A DNA stretch of 64,000 nucleotides, from the NCBI GenBank assembly GCA_903851195.1, contig CAINNJ010000051.1, forward strand, positions 33,218 through 97,217, written 5' to 3'. Each line of letters starts with the position of its first letter. Position 1 is the stretch's first letter. The translations under genes were made by a program, and so were the position numbers. Source of the stretch: an uncultured Acidobacteriia bacterium (GTDB lineage Bacteria; Acidobacteriota; Terriglobia; Bryobacterales; Bryobacteraceae). Shown in pieces: positions 25,017-35,602 of this stretch. The notes beneath the pieces were generated by a model. The model was not told where the DNA came from. It searched no databases and saw only the letters and a list, made by a program, of their open reading frames with translations.

Positions 25017-28000
25017 CGGTGACTCTCCTCCCCGTACGCAAGACCCGGGGCGGGAACGGGTTCCGTGCCCCGGTTGCGGCTCAGCCAGGTGGCGATCCGG
25101 CCGAACCAGAGGTAAATCACGGGAGTGGTGAAGAGCGTGAGCACCTGACTCACCAGCAGGCCGCCGATGATCGTGATGCCCAGCGGTTTGCGCAGCTCCG
25201 AACCCACACCCGAACCAAACGCGAGCGGCACCGCGCCCAGCAGCGCGGCCATGGTGGTCATCATGATCGGGCGGAAGCGCAGCAGACAGGCCTGGTAGAT
25301 GGCCTCTTCCGGCGGTTTGCCTTCCACGCGCTCGGCTTCCAGCGCGAAATCGATCATCATGATGGCGTTCTTCTTTACAATGCCGATCAGCAGAATGATG
25401 CCGATCAGCGCGATGACGTCCAGTTCCTGTTTCAGCAGAATCAGAGCCAGAATCGCGCCGACGCCGGCCGAAGGCAGGGTGGAAAGAATCGTGACCGGAT
25501 GAATATAGCTCTCGTAAAGCACGCCCAGGACGATGTAGACGGTCACAATGGCGGCGAGAATCAGGATCGGCTCGCTGGCGAGCGATTTTTCAAAGGCGGA
25601 GGCCGTGCCCTGGAACGTCGGTTCGATACTCGCCGGCACGCCAATTTCTTTGACGCCCGCGCGGATGTGGTCCACGGCGTCGCCCAGTGAGGCGCCCGGC
25701 GCCAGATTGAAAGAAATCGTCACCACCGGAAACTGGCCCTGGTGATTGATGGTGATGGGAATCGGCACGGTGCTGACACGCGTGAACGTGCCGAGCGGCG
25801 CCTGCGGCTGGGAAGCCGCGCCCGTCAGAGCCGTGTTCGTGCCGGCCAGCGCCACGGTGGACGCCAGATTCTGCGACGCCGAGCCGATCTGAATGCGGAG
25901 ATCCTTCAGCGCGTCCGCGCCTTTTGCGAAGTTCGGCGCGGCTTCAAGGACGACGTGATACTGGTTCGCCTGCGTGAAGATGGTGGAGACCTGGCGCTGC
26001 CCGAACGCGTCATACAGCGTGTCGTCGATCATCTGCGGCGTGATGCCGAGACGGCCGGCGGTGTCGCGGTCGATTTCGACTTTCAGGCCGAGCCCGTTAT
26101 TCTGCTGGTCGCTGGCCACGTCCCGCAACTCCGGAATCTTCTGCAGGCGCGCGAGAACCTTGGGAATCCACTCGTCGAGAATCTCTTTCTGCGGCGCATC
26201 GAGCGCGTACTGATACTGCGTGCGGCTGATGCGGTCTTCGACCGTCAGATCCTGCACCGGCTGCATATACAAACGGATGCCCTGGACCTCGTCCACTTTC
26301 GGCTGCAGGCGGCGGATGATCTGCACCGCCGATCCGTCGCGTTGTTCCAGAGGCTTCAGCGTGATCTGAATGCGTCCGCTGTTGATGGTTGTATTCGTGC
26401 CGTCCACGCCGATAAAAGAAGTGACGTTCTCAACGGCCGGGTCGCCCAGAATCGCGTTCACCAGTTCCTGCTGATGCTGTCCCATGGCCGCGAAGGAGAT
26501 GGTTTCGGGAGCCTGCGAGATGCCGAGAATCACGCCCGTGTCCTGCACCGGGAAGAAGCCCTTGGGCACGATCATGTACAGATAGAAAGTCAGGCCCAGT
26601 GTCGCGACGGCAACCAGCAGGGTCAGAGGCTGGTGCCGCAGCACCACGCGCACCGCTTTGCCGTACTGCTCGATGGTCTTCACGAATACCCATTCCGAAC
26701 CGCGATAGAACCAGCCCTGCTCGCTCTCGGGGCGATGCTTCAGGATGCGGGCAGCCATCATCGGCGTCAGCGTCAGCGAAACGAAGGCGGAAAGAATAAT
26801 CGTGACTGCCAGTGTGACCGCGAATTCGCGGAAGAGCCGGCCCACGATGTCCGCCATGAACAGCAGCGGGATGAGCACGGCAATCAGCGATACGGTCAGC
26901 GAAACGATGGTGAAGCCGATTTCGCCCGAACCCTTCAGCGCGGCTTCCATGGGGCTGTCGCCCATTTCGAGATATCGGGAAATGTTCTCGATCATCACGA
27001 TCGCGTCGTCGACCACGAAGCCGGTCGAAATCGTCAGCGCCATGAGCGAAAGATTGTCGAGACTGTAGCCCAGCAGGTACATCACGGCGAAGGTCCCGAC
27101 CAGCGACAGAGGCACGGCGATGCCCGGAATAATCGTGGCGGACAGGCTTCGCAGGAACAGAAAGATGACCATCACGACCAGCGCAATGGTCAGCACCAGT
27201 TCGAATTCCACGTCTTCGACCGAAGCTCGGATGGTGGTGGTTCGGTCCGTGATGATCTGCAGCTTCACGGTCTCCGGCAGCGAGGCCTGGATCTGGGGCA
27301 GCAGCTTCTGAATCGTATCGACAACCCCGATAATGTTCGTTCCGGGCTGCCGCTGGATATTCAGAATGATGGCCGGGTTGCGGTTAACCCACGCCGCCTG
27401 CCGAACGTTCTCCGCGCCGTCGATCACGGTCGCGACATCGCGCAGCCGGACGGGCGCGCCGTTCCGGTAGGCGATCACGATCGGGCCGTAGTCGGCGCCC
27501 GACTGCAACTGGTCATTATTATTAATAGTCCAGGACTGCTCCGGCCCGTCGAAGTTGCCTTTCGCGGCGTTGACGTTGGCGCTGGCGAGAGCGGTTCGAA
27601 GCGTTTCCATGCTCAGGCCATACGAGGCGAGGGCTGTCGGATTCGCCTGCACGCGCACGGCTGGCCGCTGTCCGCCGCTGATGCTGACCAGACCCACGCC
27701 CTGAAGCTGCGAAATTCGCTGCGCCATGCGGGTCTCGGCCAGTTCCTCGATCTTCGGCAGAGGCATGACGGTCGAGGTAATGGCGATCGTCAGAATCGGC
27801 GCGTCGGCGGGATTGGTCTTACTGTAAATCGGCGGCGTCGGCAGGTCGCGGGGCAGAAAGCTGCCCGCCGCGTTGATGGCCGCCTGCACTTCCTGTTCGG
27901 CGATGTCGATATTCAGTTCGAGAGCGAACTGCAGGGTTACCAGAGAACTGCCGAACGAACTGATCGACGTCATCTGCTGCAGACCCGGCACCTGGCCGAA

Positions 28001-28210
28001 CTGCTTTTCGAGCGGCGCGGTGACCGACGACGTCATCACCTCCGGACTCGCGCCCGGGTAGAACGTCTGGATCTGAATTGTCGGGTAGTCCACCTGCGGC
28101 AGCGCGGAAACCGGCAACTGCCGGAACGCCACCACTCCCACCAGCACCAGGCCCGCCATCATCAGCGATGTGGCGACCGGCCTCAGGATGAAGATGCGGG
28201 ATGGACTCAC
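25013..28210 (-). CDS. RND multidrug efflux permease (MdtB-like)
   Basis: 1065 residues. N-terminus [20 protein letters not shown], proton-relay Asp pair in [19 protein letters not shown] and Lys in [18 protein letters not shown]. Similar to the following permease throughout, as expected for the MdtB/MdtC pair. Overlaps the adaptor gene by 4 bases upstream and the second permease downstream, so all four genes are coupled. Substrates cannot be told from sequence. Confidence 0.92.
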   Translation of the reverse strand: MSPSRIFILRPVATSLMMAGLVLVGVVAFRQLPVSALPQVDYPTIQIQTFYPGASPEVMTSSVTAPLEKQFGQVPGLQQMTSISSFGSSLVTLQFALELNIDIAEQEVQAAINAAGSFLPRDLPTPPIYSKTNPADAPILTIAITSTVMPLPKIEELAETRMAQRISQLQGVGLVSISGGQRPAVRVQANPTALASYGLSMETLRTALASANVNAAKGNFDGPEQSWTINNNDQLQSGADYGPIVIAYRNGAPVRLRDVATVIDGAENVRQAAWVNRNPAIILNIQRQPGTNIIGVVDTIQKLLPQIQASLPETVKLQIITDRTTTIRASVEDVEFELVLTIALVVMVIFLFLRSLSATIIPGIAVPLSLVGTFAVMYLLGYSLDNLSLMALTISTGFVVDDAIVMIENISRYLEMGDSPMEAALKGSGEIGFTIVSLTVSLIAVLIPLLFMADIVGRLFREFAVTLAVTIILSAFVSLTLTPMMAARILKHRPESEQGWFYRGSEWVFVKTIEQYGKAVRVVLRHQPLTLLVAVATLGLTFYLYMIVPKGFFPVQDTGVILGISQAPETISFAAMGQHQQELVNAILGDPAVENVTSFIGVDGTNTTINSGRIQITLKPLEQRDGSAVQIIRRLQPKVDEVQGIRLYMQPVQDLTVEDRISRTQYQYALDAPQKEILDEWIPKVLARLQKIPELRDVASDQQNNGLGLKVEIDRDTAGRLGITPQMIDDTLYDAFGQRQVSTIFTQANQYHVVLEAAPNFAKGADALKDLRIQIGSASQNLASTVALAGTNTALTGAASQPQAPLGTFTRVSTVPIPITINHQGQFPVVTISFNLAPGASLGDAVDHIRAGVKEIGVPASIEPTFQGTASAFEKSLASEPILILAAIVTVYIVLGVLYESYIHPVTILSTLPSAGVGAILALILLKQELDVIALIGIILLIGIVKKNAIMMIDFALEAERVEGKPPEEAIYQACLLRFRPIMMTTMAALLGAVPLAFGSGVGSELRKPLGITIIGGLLVSQVLTLFTTPVIYLWFGRIATWLSRNRGTEPVPAPGLAYGEESHR

Positions 28211-29619
28211 TGGGCCTGACCTCCGCCGCGCCGTCCTCCGCCCTCAGCGTTGCCCCCTCCGCCGTTACCGCCCGGGCCGCCAGCGCCGCCGTTGCCTCTG
28301 CCACGACCGCCCCGGCCGCCACGACCGCGGCCGCCGCCGGATCCGTCGTCACCGGGAACCCGAATGCGCACCTGGCTGCCGTTCTGCAGCCGGTCCGTTC
28401 CGTCCACCACCACGGGTGCGCCCTCTTCGAGGCCGCCCGCAATCGACGTGGTTTCGTTATCGAGCACAATGCCGATCTGCACCGGCGTGATTTTGACCTT
28501 GGAATCGTCGCCCACCACGAACACGAACGTGCCCTGCTGGCCGTGCTGAATGGCCACGGAGGGGACCACGATCTGATTCGCCTTCGTGTCGACCAAAAGC
28601 CGCATATTCACGAACTGATTCGGGAAAAGCGAACTGTCTTTATTTTCGAAGACCGCTTTGAGCTTCGACGTGCCGGTGGTCTGGTCGATCTGGTTGTCCA
28701 CCGTAACCAGGTAGCCGTTGGCGATCTTCGCCGAATTGTCCCGGTTCCAGGCTTCCACCGGCAGCCGGACGCCGCGGTTGATCTTGGCCATCACCGGCGG
28801 CAGGCTGTCTTCCGGAATCGTAAAGAGAACGGAGATGGGCTGCAGCTGTGTAATCACCAGCATGCCGCCGTTGTCGGAGGCGTGCACGATATTGCCCGGA
28901 TCGACCAGACGAAGGCCAATGCGGCCGCTGATCGGCGCCGTGATGTGCGCGTAGGTAATCTGCAGTTTGGCGTTGTTGATGGCCGCGGTATCCTGCTTCA
29001 CGGTGCCTTCCAGCTGGCCGACCGTGGCCATCTGCGTGTCCATTTGCTGTTTTGGAATGGCGTCCTGCGCGAGCAGCGTCTTATACCGTTCGTAGTCCAC
29101 TTTGGCGTTGGCCAGCAGAGCGGAATCGCGAGCCAGAGTTCCTTCCGCCTGCTCCAGCGCCACCCGGTAAGGCCGGGGATCGATCTCCGCCAGCACCTGA
29201 CCTTCTTTCACGAAATCGCCTTCTTTAAAGTCGACGGACATGAGCTGTCCGTCCACGCGGGATTTCACGGTCACGGTGTAAAACGCCGAAACATTACCCA
29301 GGCCGGAAAGATAAACCGGAACGCTGCTGCGTTTCGCCTTGGCAACCATGACCGGCGTCGGCCCGAAAGCCCCGCCACGGCCACGTCCGCGGCCCCCTCC
29401 GCCCCCGCTGTTGGGGTTGACCGGGATCAGGCCGGGCTGACTGGCGCGCCAGACCGCAAAGGCGGCAACGCCGGCGACGGCAAGCAGCAGGATGACCCAG
29501 ACAAAACCGCGCTTTTTCGGCTTCTGCGGCTCTCTGTCGGGGGGCGCCCCGGGGCTCGCCGGAACTTCATGCGTCAGTGGAGCGCTCTTCAAATCGGTGG
29601 TGGATGTATTCGTCGTCAT
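28207..29619 (-). CDS. RND periplasmic adaptor (MdtA-like) with Gly/Arg-rich tail
   Basis: 470 residues. An N-terminal membrane helix at about 33-51 ([20 protein letters not shown]), then lipoyl/hairpin segments ([40 protein letters not shown]) and barrel domain. About the last 50 residues are almost only Gly, Arg and Asn (for example [15 protein letters not shown]), and a second [12 protein letters not shown] run lies just after the helix. Such tails are not part of standard MdtA and remain unexplained. First gene of the efflux operon, preceded by a 570-base intergenic region. Confidence 0.9.
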   Translation of the reverse strand: MTTNTSTTDLKSAPLTHEVPASPGAPPDREPQKPKKRGFVWVILLLAVAGVAAFAVWRASQPGLIPVNPNSGGGGGRGRGRGGAFGPTPVMVAKAKRSSVPVYLSGLGNVSAFYTVTVKSRVDGQLMSVDFKEGDFVKEGQVLAEIDPRPYRVALEQAEGTLARDSALLANAKVDYERYKTLLAQDAIPKQQMDTQMATVGQLEGTVKQDTAAINNAKLQITYAHITAPISGRIGLRLVDPGNIVHASDNGGMLVITQLQPISVLFTIPEDSLPPVMAKINRGVRLPVEAWNRDNSAKIANGYLVTVDNQIDQTTGTSKLKAVFENKDSSLFPNQFVNMRLLVDTKANQIVVPSVAIQHGQQGTFVFVVGDDSKVKITPVQIGIVLDNETTSIAGGLEEGAPVVVDGTDRLQNGSQVRIRVPGDDGSGGGRGRGGRGGRGRGNGGAGGPGGNGGGGNAEGGGRRGGGQAQ

Positions 29620-30168
29620 TCGAACCGCGTTCGATCGTCTAATGTAAGTGACTGCTTACAGCCGCATCAGGTAACAGCCCCAGCCGCCGAGGACGATTTT
29701 ATCCGCTCACGCGGTTCATCTGGTCCTCACACCAACCCGCATTCCTGGCGGGAACCCATCACTGCCGGATCGGGCAACGACGTATCGCAGACTTACCTGG
29801 TCAACTCTCCGGTCGGCAGTGGCGATCGGAGGGCCTGTATCCGGCTTTTTAAATGATTGTACTGCGGGCTGGCCGTTTGTGCCGCCCCATCCAGGGTGAG
29901 GGAAGCGGATCGGCGCAAAAGGCGGCGGTGGCCCCTGTTCGTACGGGCTCTGCGGCAGTTCATTTGCCGGTCCGCGGGTTGCCCGCCCGCCGGAGCACGT
30001 CGCCAGGCTTTGCAAATTGCTTTGTAAATTGAGGTAAAAGTCGTTCCGGAGGGACCCTGCGCGTGCGGTTTCAGCCCGTTTCATGAAGGGGCGATCCGTT
30101 CAACGGCTCAAAAACTCGTATCGACGGCGGCACTCGGATTCCCTGTCACGAGAAAAGGCTTTAGCCTT
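29620..30168. other. intergenic region upstream of the efflux operon
   Basis: About 550 bases between the adaptor start and the 3' end of the hydrolase gene, both transcribed leftward. Open frames here have no recognisable protein character. It must hold the efflux promoter. An imperfect AAAGGCT-AA-AGCCTTT palindrome at about 30155-30170 lies just after the hydrolase stop and could be a weak terminator. No local regulator gene is seen. Confidence 0.5.
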
Positions 30169-30206
30169 TAATTTAATGCTCCGCCAGTAATCTAATGCTC
30201 CGCCAG
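30169..30206. repeat. tandem 19-bp duplication spanning a stop codon
   Basis: Two adjacent copies, 30169-30187 and 30188-30206, differ at one base of 19 (TAATTTAATGC versus TAATCTAATGC, then TCCGCCAG). The hydrolase stop (30192-30194) lies in the right-hand copy. Looks like a slipped-strand duplication of the gene's last codons. Confidence 0.85.
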
Positions 30207-31085
30207 CCAGTCCAGCACACGCCTTTCGAATTCTTTCCCCGCGACAGCCCACGCATCGGCATGCCGCCCGCCCGGAACGATCCAAAGAGTCGCGACCGCC
30301 GGATTCGCGGCGGCGAGCAGCCTGGAATTTTCGGGCGAGGTCTCGTCGTCCTTTTCGCCGTGAATCAGGAACACCGGCGTCTTTGTCCGCCGCACGGCCT
30401 CGATCGCGGAAGATTCCGCAAGCGCGACGCCATACCTCAAACGCGCCCAGAAAAGGCCCGACTGCACCACCGGCCATGCCAGGCCCCGAAACCCCTCGGG
30501 CATCTGCCGGCGCAGTCGCTCATTCTCGATTGCCGGGAAGTCCGTATAGGCGCCCTCCGCGACCACTCCGCGGAAACGCGCCTCGCGGTTCAGACTTTCG
30601 AGCAGAACCGAGGCGCCGAGCGAGGCTCCAAAACCGTAAATACGGGAAACGCCCGGTTGCGCCAGCATCCAGTCCGCCCAGGCGTGAATGTCCCCTTCTT
30701 CCGCCCTCCCGTAGGTCGTGAAACCGGTGCTTTTTCCGTGGCCCCGGAGGTCGGGTTCCAGTACCGCATAGCCGTCTTTCAGAAACAGGTTGCCCAGCCC
30801 GACCATGTCCTGGCGGGAGGCGCCGACTCCGTGCAGCAGCAGAATGGCGGATCCGTTCGGCCGATCCGGGTGGTAATACCAGCCGCGCAGCACCGCGGCG
30901 TCGGGGGCGGTAACCTGCACGTCCCCGCACTGCACATGCGCGATGCACGGGCAGACCAGCGCGATACGCTGCCGCGGCGGATGCAACGCCCCTTCGGCAG
31001 CCATGGCGCCGGCGCCAAGCAGCAGGAGCGAAGCAAGGATCACGAAAAGGGCGGCACTCACCAGAACGAGAGTTCGCATTCGCAC
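30192..31085 (-). CDS. alpha/beta hydrolase, membrane-anchored or exported
   Basis: 297 residues. Hydrophobic N-terminus (LVLVSAALFVILASLLLLGA), then alpha/beta-hydrolase features: oxyanion segment ILLLHGVGASRQDMVGLGN, LEPDLRGHGKSTG, nucleophile elbow YGFGASLGASVLLES (Gly-x-Ser-x-Gly variant around residue 150) and late acid/His segment FLIHGEKDDETSPENS and GGRHADAW. This resembles the BAAT/Bem46-like group of membrane-associated hydrolases. Substrate unknown. Confidence 0.8.
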   Translation of the reverse strand: MRMRTLVLVSAALFVILASLLLLGAGAMAAEGALHPPRQRIALVCPCIAHVQCGDVQVTAPDAAVLRGWYYHPDRPNGSAILLLHGVGASRQDMVGLGNLFLKDGYAVLEPDLRGHGKSTGFTTYGRAEEGDIHAWADWMLAQPGVSRIYGFGASLGASVLLESLNREARFRGVVAEGAYTDFPAIENERLRRQMPEGFRGLAWPVVQSGLFWARLRYGVALAESSAIEAVRRTKTPVFLIHGEKDDETSPENSRLLAAANPAVATLWIVPGGRHADAWAVAGKEFERRVLDWLAEH

Positions 31086-31103
31086 GGTCCCAGCGTACGG
31101 GAT

Positions 31104-31859
31104 TCACGTTTTCATCGCCACCCAGGCGGCTCGACCCGGACCGATCTCGCGCCGCAGTTCCTCGTCCTCATCGGAACGGTGCCCCACGATCTCCGCGAAA
31201 CCCGCCCGCCGCAGCGATGTCGCGATCTCTTCCGGCGCATGGCATCGCGAAACAAACGTGACGTCCGTCCTTCGCCAGCCGCCGTCTTCCACGAACCGCG
31301 TGACCATCGTCTTGCCGATTCGGTCCCGCTCATCGTAGACGCCCCGGATGAAACAGGCTTCGCGATCGTCCACCATGGAAAAGCTGCGCTGCCATTCGTT
31401 CCTGTAGGTCGGCTCCAGACTGATGTCGAAAAGGAAAAGCCCGCCCGGTTGGAGCGCCGCGCCGACGCAATGAAACACCCGCTCCAGATCCTCCTGGCTC
31501 GTCATGTAGCTCAGGCTGTCGAACGTGCACAGGGCAGCTTCATATTGCGTGTCCAACTGAAAATCCCGCGCGTCGGCGACGAAAAACCCGGCTTCCGGGA
31601 CGTCTTCGCGCGCGAAGCCAATTAATTCCGAGGCGCCGTCCAGCCCGGTCACGGCGAAACCGTCGTCCACCAGTTGCCGCGCCACCGTGCCCGCCCCGCA
31701 GCAGACATCGAGCAGACGGGCGCCAGGCCGGACCCGGTTGAGCAGCAGGCGCCGCAGCATCGAGATCAGGCCGGCGTGGTTGTGACCGCACCAGTGCTTC
31801 CGGTAAAAGGCGGCGATGGCGTTGTAATCGGGAATGGCGGCGGGCGCTTTCGGCGTCAT
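31104..31859 (-). CDS. class I SAM-dependent methyltransferase
   Basis: 251 residues from MTPKAPAAIPDYNAIA; a start twelve codons upstream is also possible. Motif I reads ARLLDVCCGAGTVARQL, followed by VTGLDGASELI (acidic ribose-binding), VADARDFQL and the LQPGGLFLFDISLEP segment typical of the UbiE/Rossmann methyltransferases. Immediately followed downstream by the hydrolase, 18 bases away, and preceded by a BtrH-domain gene, all on the minus strand. Substrate unknown. Confidence 0.82.
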   Translation of the reverse strand: MTPKAPAAIPDYNAIAAFYRKHWCGHNHAGLISMLRRLLLNRVRPGARLLDVCCGAGTVARQLVDDGFAVTGLDGASELIGFAREDVPEAGFFVADARDFQLDTQYEAALCTFDSLSYMTSQEDLERVFHCVGAALQPGGLFLFDISLEPTYRNEWQRSFSMVDDREACFIRGVYDERDRIGKTMVTRFVEDGGWRRTDVTFVSRCHAPEEIATSLRRAGFAEIVGHRSDEDEELRREIGPGRAAWVAMKT

Positions 31860-31958
31860 CTTCGAAAACCCGTGCAAAACGAGAGCCAACCGCAAACGCC
31901 GGCTTCGGAACAGCCTTTCAGCTTCGGTCCGTCCGTCGCCCCTATCCGCGCGTCGCCC

Positions 31959-32954
31959 CTAAATGTCGGCAAGAACTCGCATGGCGGATGTCTCCAGCGC
32001 GGCGATCCCGCGGCAACGCCCCGCGGCATTTTCCAGATGCTCGCGTTTGCAATCCGCTCCGGCCCTCTCAATCAGTTCGGCCACGATTCTCCATTCGGTG
32101 GCCGCCTTTGCGAACAACCCGTGAGCCGTCCCGATCGGAGATCTCAGGTTCGGCAGAATTCCCCCCGCTTCAGCCAGAAAATCCCGAAACAGATTTCGAA
32201 AGAGCGACCCGCCCGTCCCGGCCCGCTCCATGAGCATCGCCGCCTGAGGGAGGTCGCGTTCCGGGTCAGTCGCAAGTTTCAACCAATTCGGCAGGGACTT
32301 CGCAAGCTTTTCTATTCCGAGGTAAGACATGCCCGCAAATGAGGGAGAAAGATAGACCGCTGCGTTGGCCCGCATTGCCGAGTGCGCGGCCGGGCCCAGC
32401 GCCACTTCACCGGCTGGAGGCTCGATCACCCACATCCGTGCGCTTGCGGACATTGGCCCCGTGGCGTGCCTCGCGGCTTCCAGAGAAGCTCTCGGAACCC
32501 GCTGCAGACTGCCCTGCGGCGCCGTATCGACGAGCAAAACGGAAGAGGCGTCCATCCCGCAGGCCGCCACAAAGTGCCCCGCGAAGTGCGGCGCGTTCTT
32601 GAAATAGTCCAGGTAGTAGCAGTCCAGTTGCAGTCCAGCGGGACGGCCTCTGCTGATCTCACCCTCGAGCTGCTCCCATGCCTTCTTCCTCGATTTGGTT
32701 TCGGTCGATCGGCATGGCACGCCAAGATTGCGGCATAGACGCGTCGTCAATTCAAAAGGCTTTGAGCGGCCGCCGACGAAAGGCAGCGGCAAAGTCGCCA
32801 GGTTAAGAAAGACGAAACCAAGGGCTTCGCCAAGGCCGAACAACATCGGCTCGGAGATCTCGATCCCGGCGGCCTTCAGCAGTGTACCCGTGGCGACGGT
32901 TTCACAATGCACGCCTGTGAATGGCTGGAATGGTGCGAATTTGGAATCTGTCAT
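31959..32954 (-). CDS. BtrH N-terminal domain / DUF4872 protein
   Basis: 331 residues from MTDSKFAPFQPF; the longer ORF to 33029 would add 25 residues without support. Residues about 14-130 match the BtrH N-terminal pattern: GVHCETVATGTLL and SEPMLFGLGEALGFV, given in part. The region AGHFVAACGMD and the remainder match DUF4872 (ERAGTGGSLFRNLFRDFLAE). BtrH transfers an acyl side chain from carrier protein in butirosin synthesis; here no carrier protein is nearby, so that reaction is only a family hint. Neighbours are a methyltransferase and a hydrolase. Confidence 0.72.
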   Translation of the reverse strand: MTDSKFAPFQPFTGVHCETVATGTLLKAAGIEISEPMLFGLGEALGFVFLNLATLPLPFVGGRSKPFELTTRLCRNLGVPCRSTETKSRKKAWEQLEGEISRGRPAGLQLDCYYLDYFKNAPHFAGHFVAACGMDASSVLLVDTAPQGSLQRVPRASLEAARHATGPMSASARMWVIEPPAGEVALGPAAHSAMRANAAVYLSPSFAGMSYLGIEKLAKSLPNWLKLATDPERDLPQAAMLMERAGTGGSLFRNLFRDFLAEAGGILPNLRSPIGTAHGLFAKAATEWRIVAELIERAGADCKREHLENAAGRCRGIAALETSAMRVLADI

Positions 32955-33031
32955 CTTTGCTGCAAAAGTGCGTCCGGTAAAGACCGACAAGGGCATTGTA
33001 ATCGGGACGAAAACGGGAGCCAGCCGCACGC

Positions 33032-33808
33032 GTGGGCCTGTGTGAAAATGGAATTTTGATACGCCTCACGGTCTTCTTCCCCCTGCTTTTTCTGGCGGCT
33101 TGCGGGAGTGGCTCCGCACCGAAAAAGGAAGCAGCAGCCAGCCTTCCGGAAGCACATATCGACCCCGCAACCGCAGGCACGGTCACAGGCCGAATTGTTT
33201 TCAAAGGCGACGCGCCCGCGATGCCGGTGATCGACATGTCTTCCAACCCGCAATGCGAGCGCCAGCACCCCGCGCCGCAGCGCGCCGAGGTGGTGGTCGT
33301 CAACCCCAACGGGACGCTGAAAAACGTTTTCGTCTGGATCAAATCCGGCCTCGCTCCCGCGCACTGGGCGCCTCCCGCCGAACCGGCCCGGCTCGACCAG
33401 CACGGCTGCGTCTACCAGCCGCACGTGCTCGGCATCATGAAAGACCAGCGTCTTGAAATTCTGAACAGTGACCCGGTCAATCATAATGTTCATGCCGAAA
33501 GCGTCACGAATCCGGCCTGGAACGAGTCGCAGCCGCCGCGCGCGGAACACAAATTCAAACAGTTCGACACCCAGGAAGTGCTCTTCCCGGTGACCTGCAG
33601 CGTCCATCCCTGGATGCGATCGTACGTCGGCGTCTCCCCCCATCCGTTCTTCGCGGTGACGGGCGACGATGGCTCGTTCACCCTGCAGGGCGTGCCGCCA
33701 GGAACCTACACCATCGAGGCGGTGCATGAAAAATACGGACGCAAGGAAGGCAACGTCACGGTAACCCCGGGCGGAGCCGCAACGCTGGAATTCACTTATG
33801 GCAGCTGA
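33032..33808 (+). CDS. cupredoxin-like lipoprotein with regulatory-like domain
   Basis: 258 residues with a GTG start (a TTG at 33056 would give a neater lipoprotein signal). Lipobox FLAAC. The core resembles a plastocyanin-type fold: NSDPVNHNVHA followed by TCSVHPWMRSYVGV, giving candidate His, Cys, His and Met copper ligands. The C-terminus is a carboxypeptidase-regulatory sandwich (DDGSFTLQGVPPGTYTIEAV). It overlaps the haem A synthase gene by 11 bases, so it is probably a copper or electron-carrier protein for cytochrome oxidase assembly. Confidence 0.75.
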   Translation: MGLCENGILIRLTVFFPLLFLAACGSGSAPKKEAAASLPEAHIDPATAGTVTGRIVFKGDAPAMPVIDMSSNPQCERQHPAPQRAEVVVVNPNGTLKNVFVWIKSGLAPAHWAPPAEPARLDQHGCVYQPHVLGIMKDQRLEILNSDPVNHNVHAESVTNPAWNESQPPRAEHKFKQFDTQEVLFPVTCSVHPWMRSYVGVSPHPFFAVTGDDGSFTLQGVPPGTYTIEAVHEKYGRKEGNVTVTPGGAATLEFTYGS

Positions 33809-34709
33809 ACCGAATTTCCATCCCGGACTGCATCGCTGGTCGATGGTCCTGGCTTTCTGCACACTTCTGCTGGTTGTCGCCGGCGGCACGGTTACCAGCC
33901 GCGATGCCGGTCTTTCCGTGCCGGATTGGCCTCTCTCCTATGGCAAAATCATGCCACCCATGGAAGGCGGCATCCTCTATGAACACGGCCACCGCATGAT
34001 CGCCACCATGGTCGGTCTGTTCACCATCGTGTCGATGGTCTGGCTGTTCCGCGTGGAAAAGCGCCGCTGGCTGCGGATTCTGGGCGTGATCGCGCTGCTC
34101 GCCGTCATCGCGCAGGGCGTGCTCGGGGGTTTGACCGTGTTGCTGCTGCTGCCCTGGTACATCTCCTCGGCGCACGCGAGTCTCGCGCAGTTGTTCTTCT
34201 CGACCACCGTCGCCATCACGCTCTTCACGTCCTCCTGGTGGCTGCGCGGTCCGGCGCTGACGGACGAAGATCCGCGCTATCCCGTTCGCGGTCTCTCGCT
34301 CGCCGCGCCTTTTTGTGTCCTGGGACAACTGGCGCTCGGCGCCGCCGCCCGCCATAAGGCGATCGGCTCCATCTACCACATTTGCGGGGCTCCGATTGTC
34401 ACCGGCGTGGTACTTTGGATTTCGCTGCGAATTCTGCTGCACTACGCTGGCAACCGGGAGTTACGGTCCGCCGCCGTGGCGCTCACCGGCATCACTTTCT
34501 GCCAGGTCTTCCTGGGAATTGCCGCTTATATGACCCGAATCGCCTACGCGGACGCCGTGCAGCCCATGCCTCTGATGGTGACGTTTACGGTGCTTCATGT
34601 CGCGGTGGGCGCCCTGACTATGGCCGCCAGCGTCTCTCTCGCGATTCTGGTGCGGCGCAACCTGATCGCCGCCGAGGTGAGTTATCCGGCACTGGCTGTC
34701 GCGAAGTGA
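33798..34709 (+). CDS. ctaA: haem A synthase (COX15/CtaA family)
   Basis: 303 residues with eight predicted helices. Signatures: VVAGGTVTSRDAGLSVPDWP near the N-terminus, YEHGHRMIATMVG (haem ligand His), SSAHASLAQLFF, and in the second half KAIGSIYHICGAPIV and LHVAVGALTMA. It oxidises haem O to haem A for cytochrome oxidase. Sits between the cupredoxin gene and ctaB with overlapping or adjacent ends. Confidence 0.9.
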   Translation: MAAEPNFHPGLHRWSMVLAFCTLLLVVAGGTVTSRDAGLSVPDWPLSYGKIMPPMEGGILYEHGHRMIATMVGLFTIVSMVWLFRVEKRRWLRILGVIALLAVIAQGVLGGLTVLLLLPWYISSAHASLAQLFFSTTVAITLFTSSWWLRGPALTDEDPRYPVRGLSLAAPFCVLGQLALGAAARHKAIGSIYHICGAPIVTGVVLWISLRILLHYAGNRELRSAAVALTGITFCQVFLGIAAYMTRIAYADAVQPMPLMVTFTVLHVAVGALTMAASVSLAILVRRNLIAAEVSYPALAVAK

Positions 34710-34738
34710 GCCTGTTCCTGATCGAAAACCGCCGCCGA

Positions 34739-35602
34739 ATGAAGAACTACATCGCACTGACCAAGCCGCGTATCACCTGGCTCATCCTGATGAGCACCGG
34801 GGTAGGCTACTTTTTCGGCCTGAAGCGCGACTGGAACGGCTGGCTGGAACTGCCGCTGCTGCTGCATACTCTGGTGGGCACCGCGCTCATCGCATCCGGC
34901 ACCGCCGCGCTGAATCAGTGGTATGAGCGCGAGGCCGATGGCCTGATGCGCCGCACCGCCAGTCGGCCGCTTCCCTCCGGCAAAATGACGGCGAACCGCG
35001 CGCTCTGGTTCGGCATTGTGCTGGCCGTCGCCGGCTTTACCGAACTCGCCATTGCCGTCAATCCGCTGACCGGCTTGCTGGGAGCGCTCACCCTGGGCGG
35101 CTACCTGTTCGTCTATACACCGCTGAAACAGCGTTCGCATCTCTCTACTGTCATCGGCGCGCTGCCGGGCGCGATGCCGCCGCTGATGGGCTACGCGGCT
35201 TCGTATGGCGCTCTCAACGCCGAAGCGTGGACGCTGTTCGCCATCCTGTTCGTCTGGCAGTTTCCGCACTTCCTCGCCATTGCGTGGATGTATCGCGACG
35301 ACTACGCCCGCGCCGGTATCCGCATGCTGCCCGTGGTGGAACCGGACGGCATGTCGACCGCGCGTCAGATCGTGCTCTACGCTTCCACCCTGATTCCGGT
35401 CAGCCTGTTCCCCGTGCTGCTCCGCATGTCCGGCCGGATTTATCTGGTGGGCGCTCTGCTGCTCGGCTTCTGGTTCCTTTACACCGGCGTCCGCGTGGCG
35501 TTCGATCGCACCAATGTGCGCGCCCGTAAGGTTCTTCTCGCGTCCGTGATTTACCTGCCGATGATTTACGGCCTGATGATCTTCGATCCTCCAACTCTGT
35601 AA
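34739..35602 (+). CDS. ctaB: protohaem IX farnesyltransferase (haem O synthase)
   Basis: 287 residues from MKNYIALTKPRITWLILMST. A GTG at 34706 overlapping the ctaA stop would add 11 residues and cannot be excluded. UbiA-family motifs: NQWYEREADGLMRRTASRPL (first Asp-rich motif) and YTPLKQRSHLSTVIGALPGA, then AILFVWQFPHFLAIAWMYRD and DYARAGIRMLPVV. It farnesylates haem B to haem O, feeding CtaA. Confidence 0.92.
   Translation: MKNYIALTKPRITWLILMSTGVGYFFGLKRDWNGWLELPLLLHTLVGTALIASGTAALNQWYEREADGLMRRTASRPLPSGKMTANRALWFGIVLAVAGFTELAIAVNPLTGLLGALTLGGYLFVYTPLKQRSHLSTVIGALPGAMPPLMGYAASYGALNAEAWTLFAILFVWQFPHFLAIAWMYRDDYARAGIRMLPVVEPDGMSTARQIVLYASTLIPVSLFPVLLRMSGRIYLVGALLLGFWFLYTGVRVAFDRTNVRARKVLLASVIYLPMIYGLMIFDPPTL

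Noticed and set aside
29716..30084. 122-residue minus-strand frame upstream of the efflux operon
   Set aside because: No conserved motif, Pro/Gly/Arg-rich, no ribosome-binding site; treated as intergenic.
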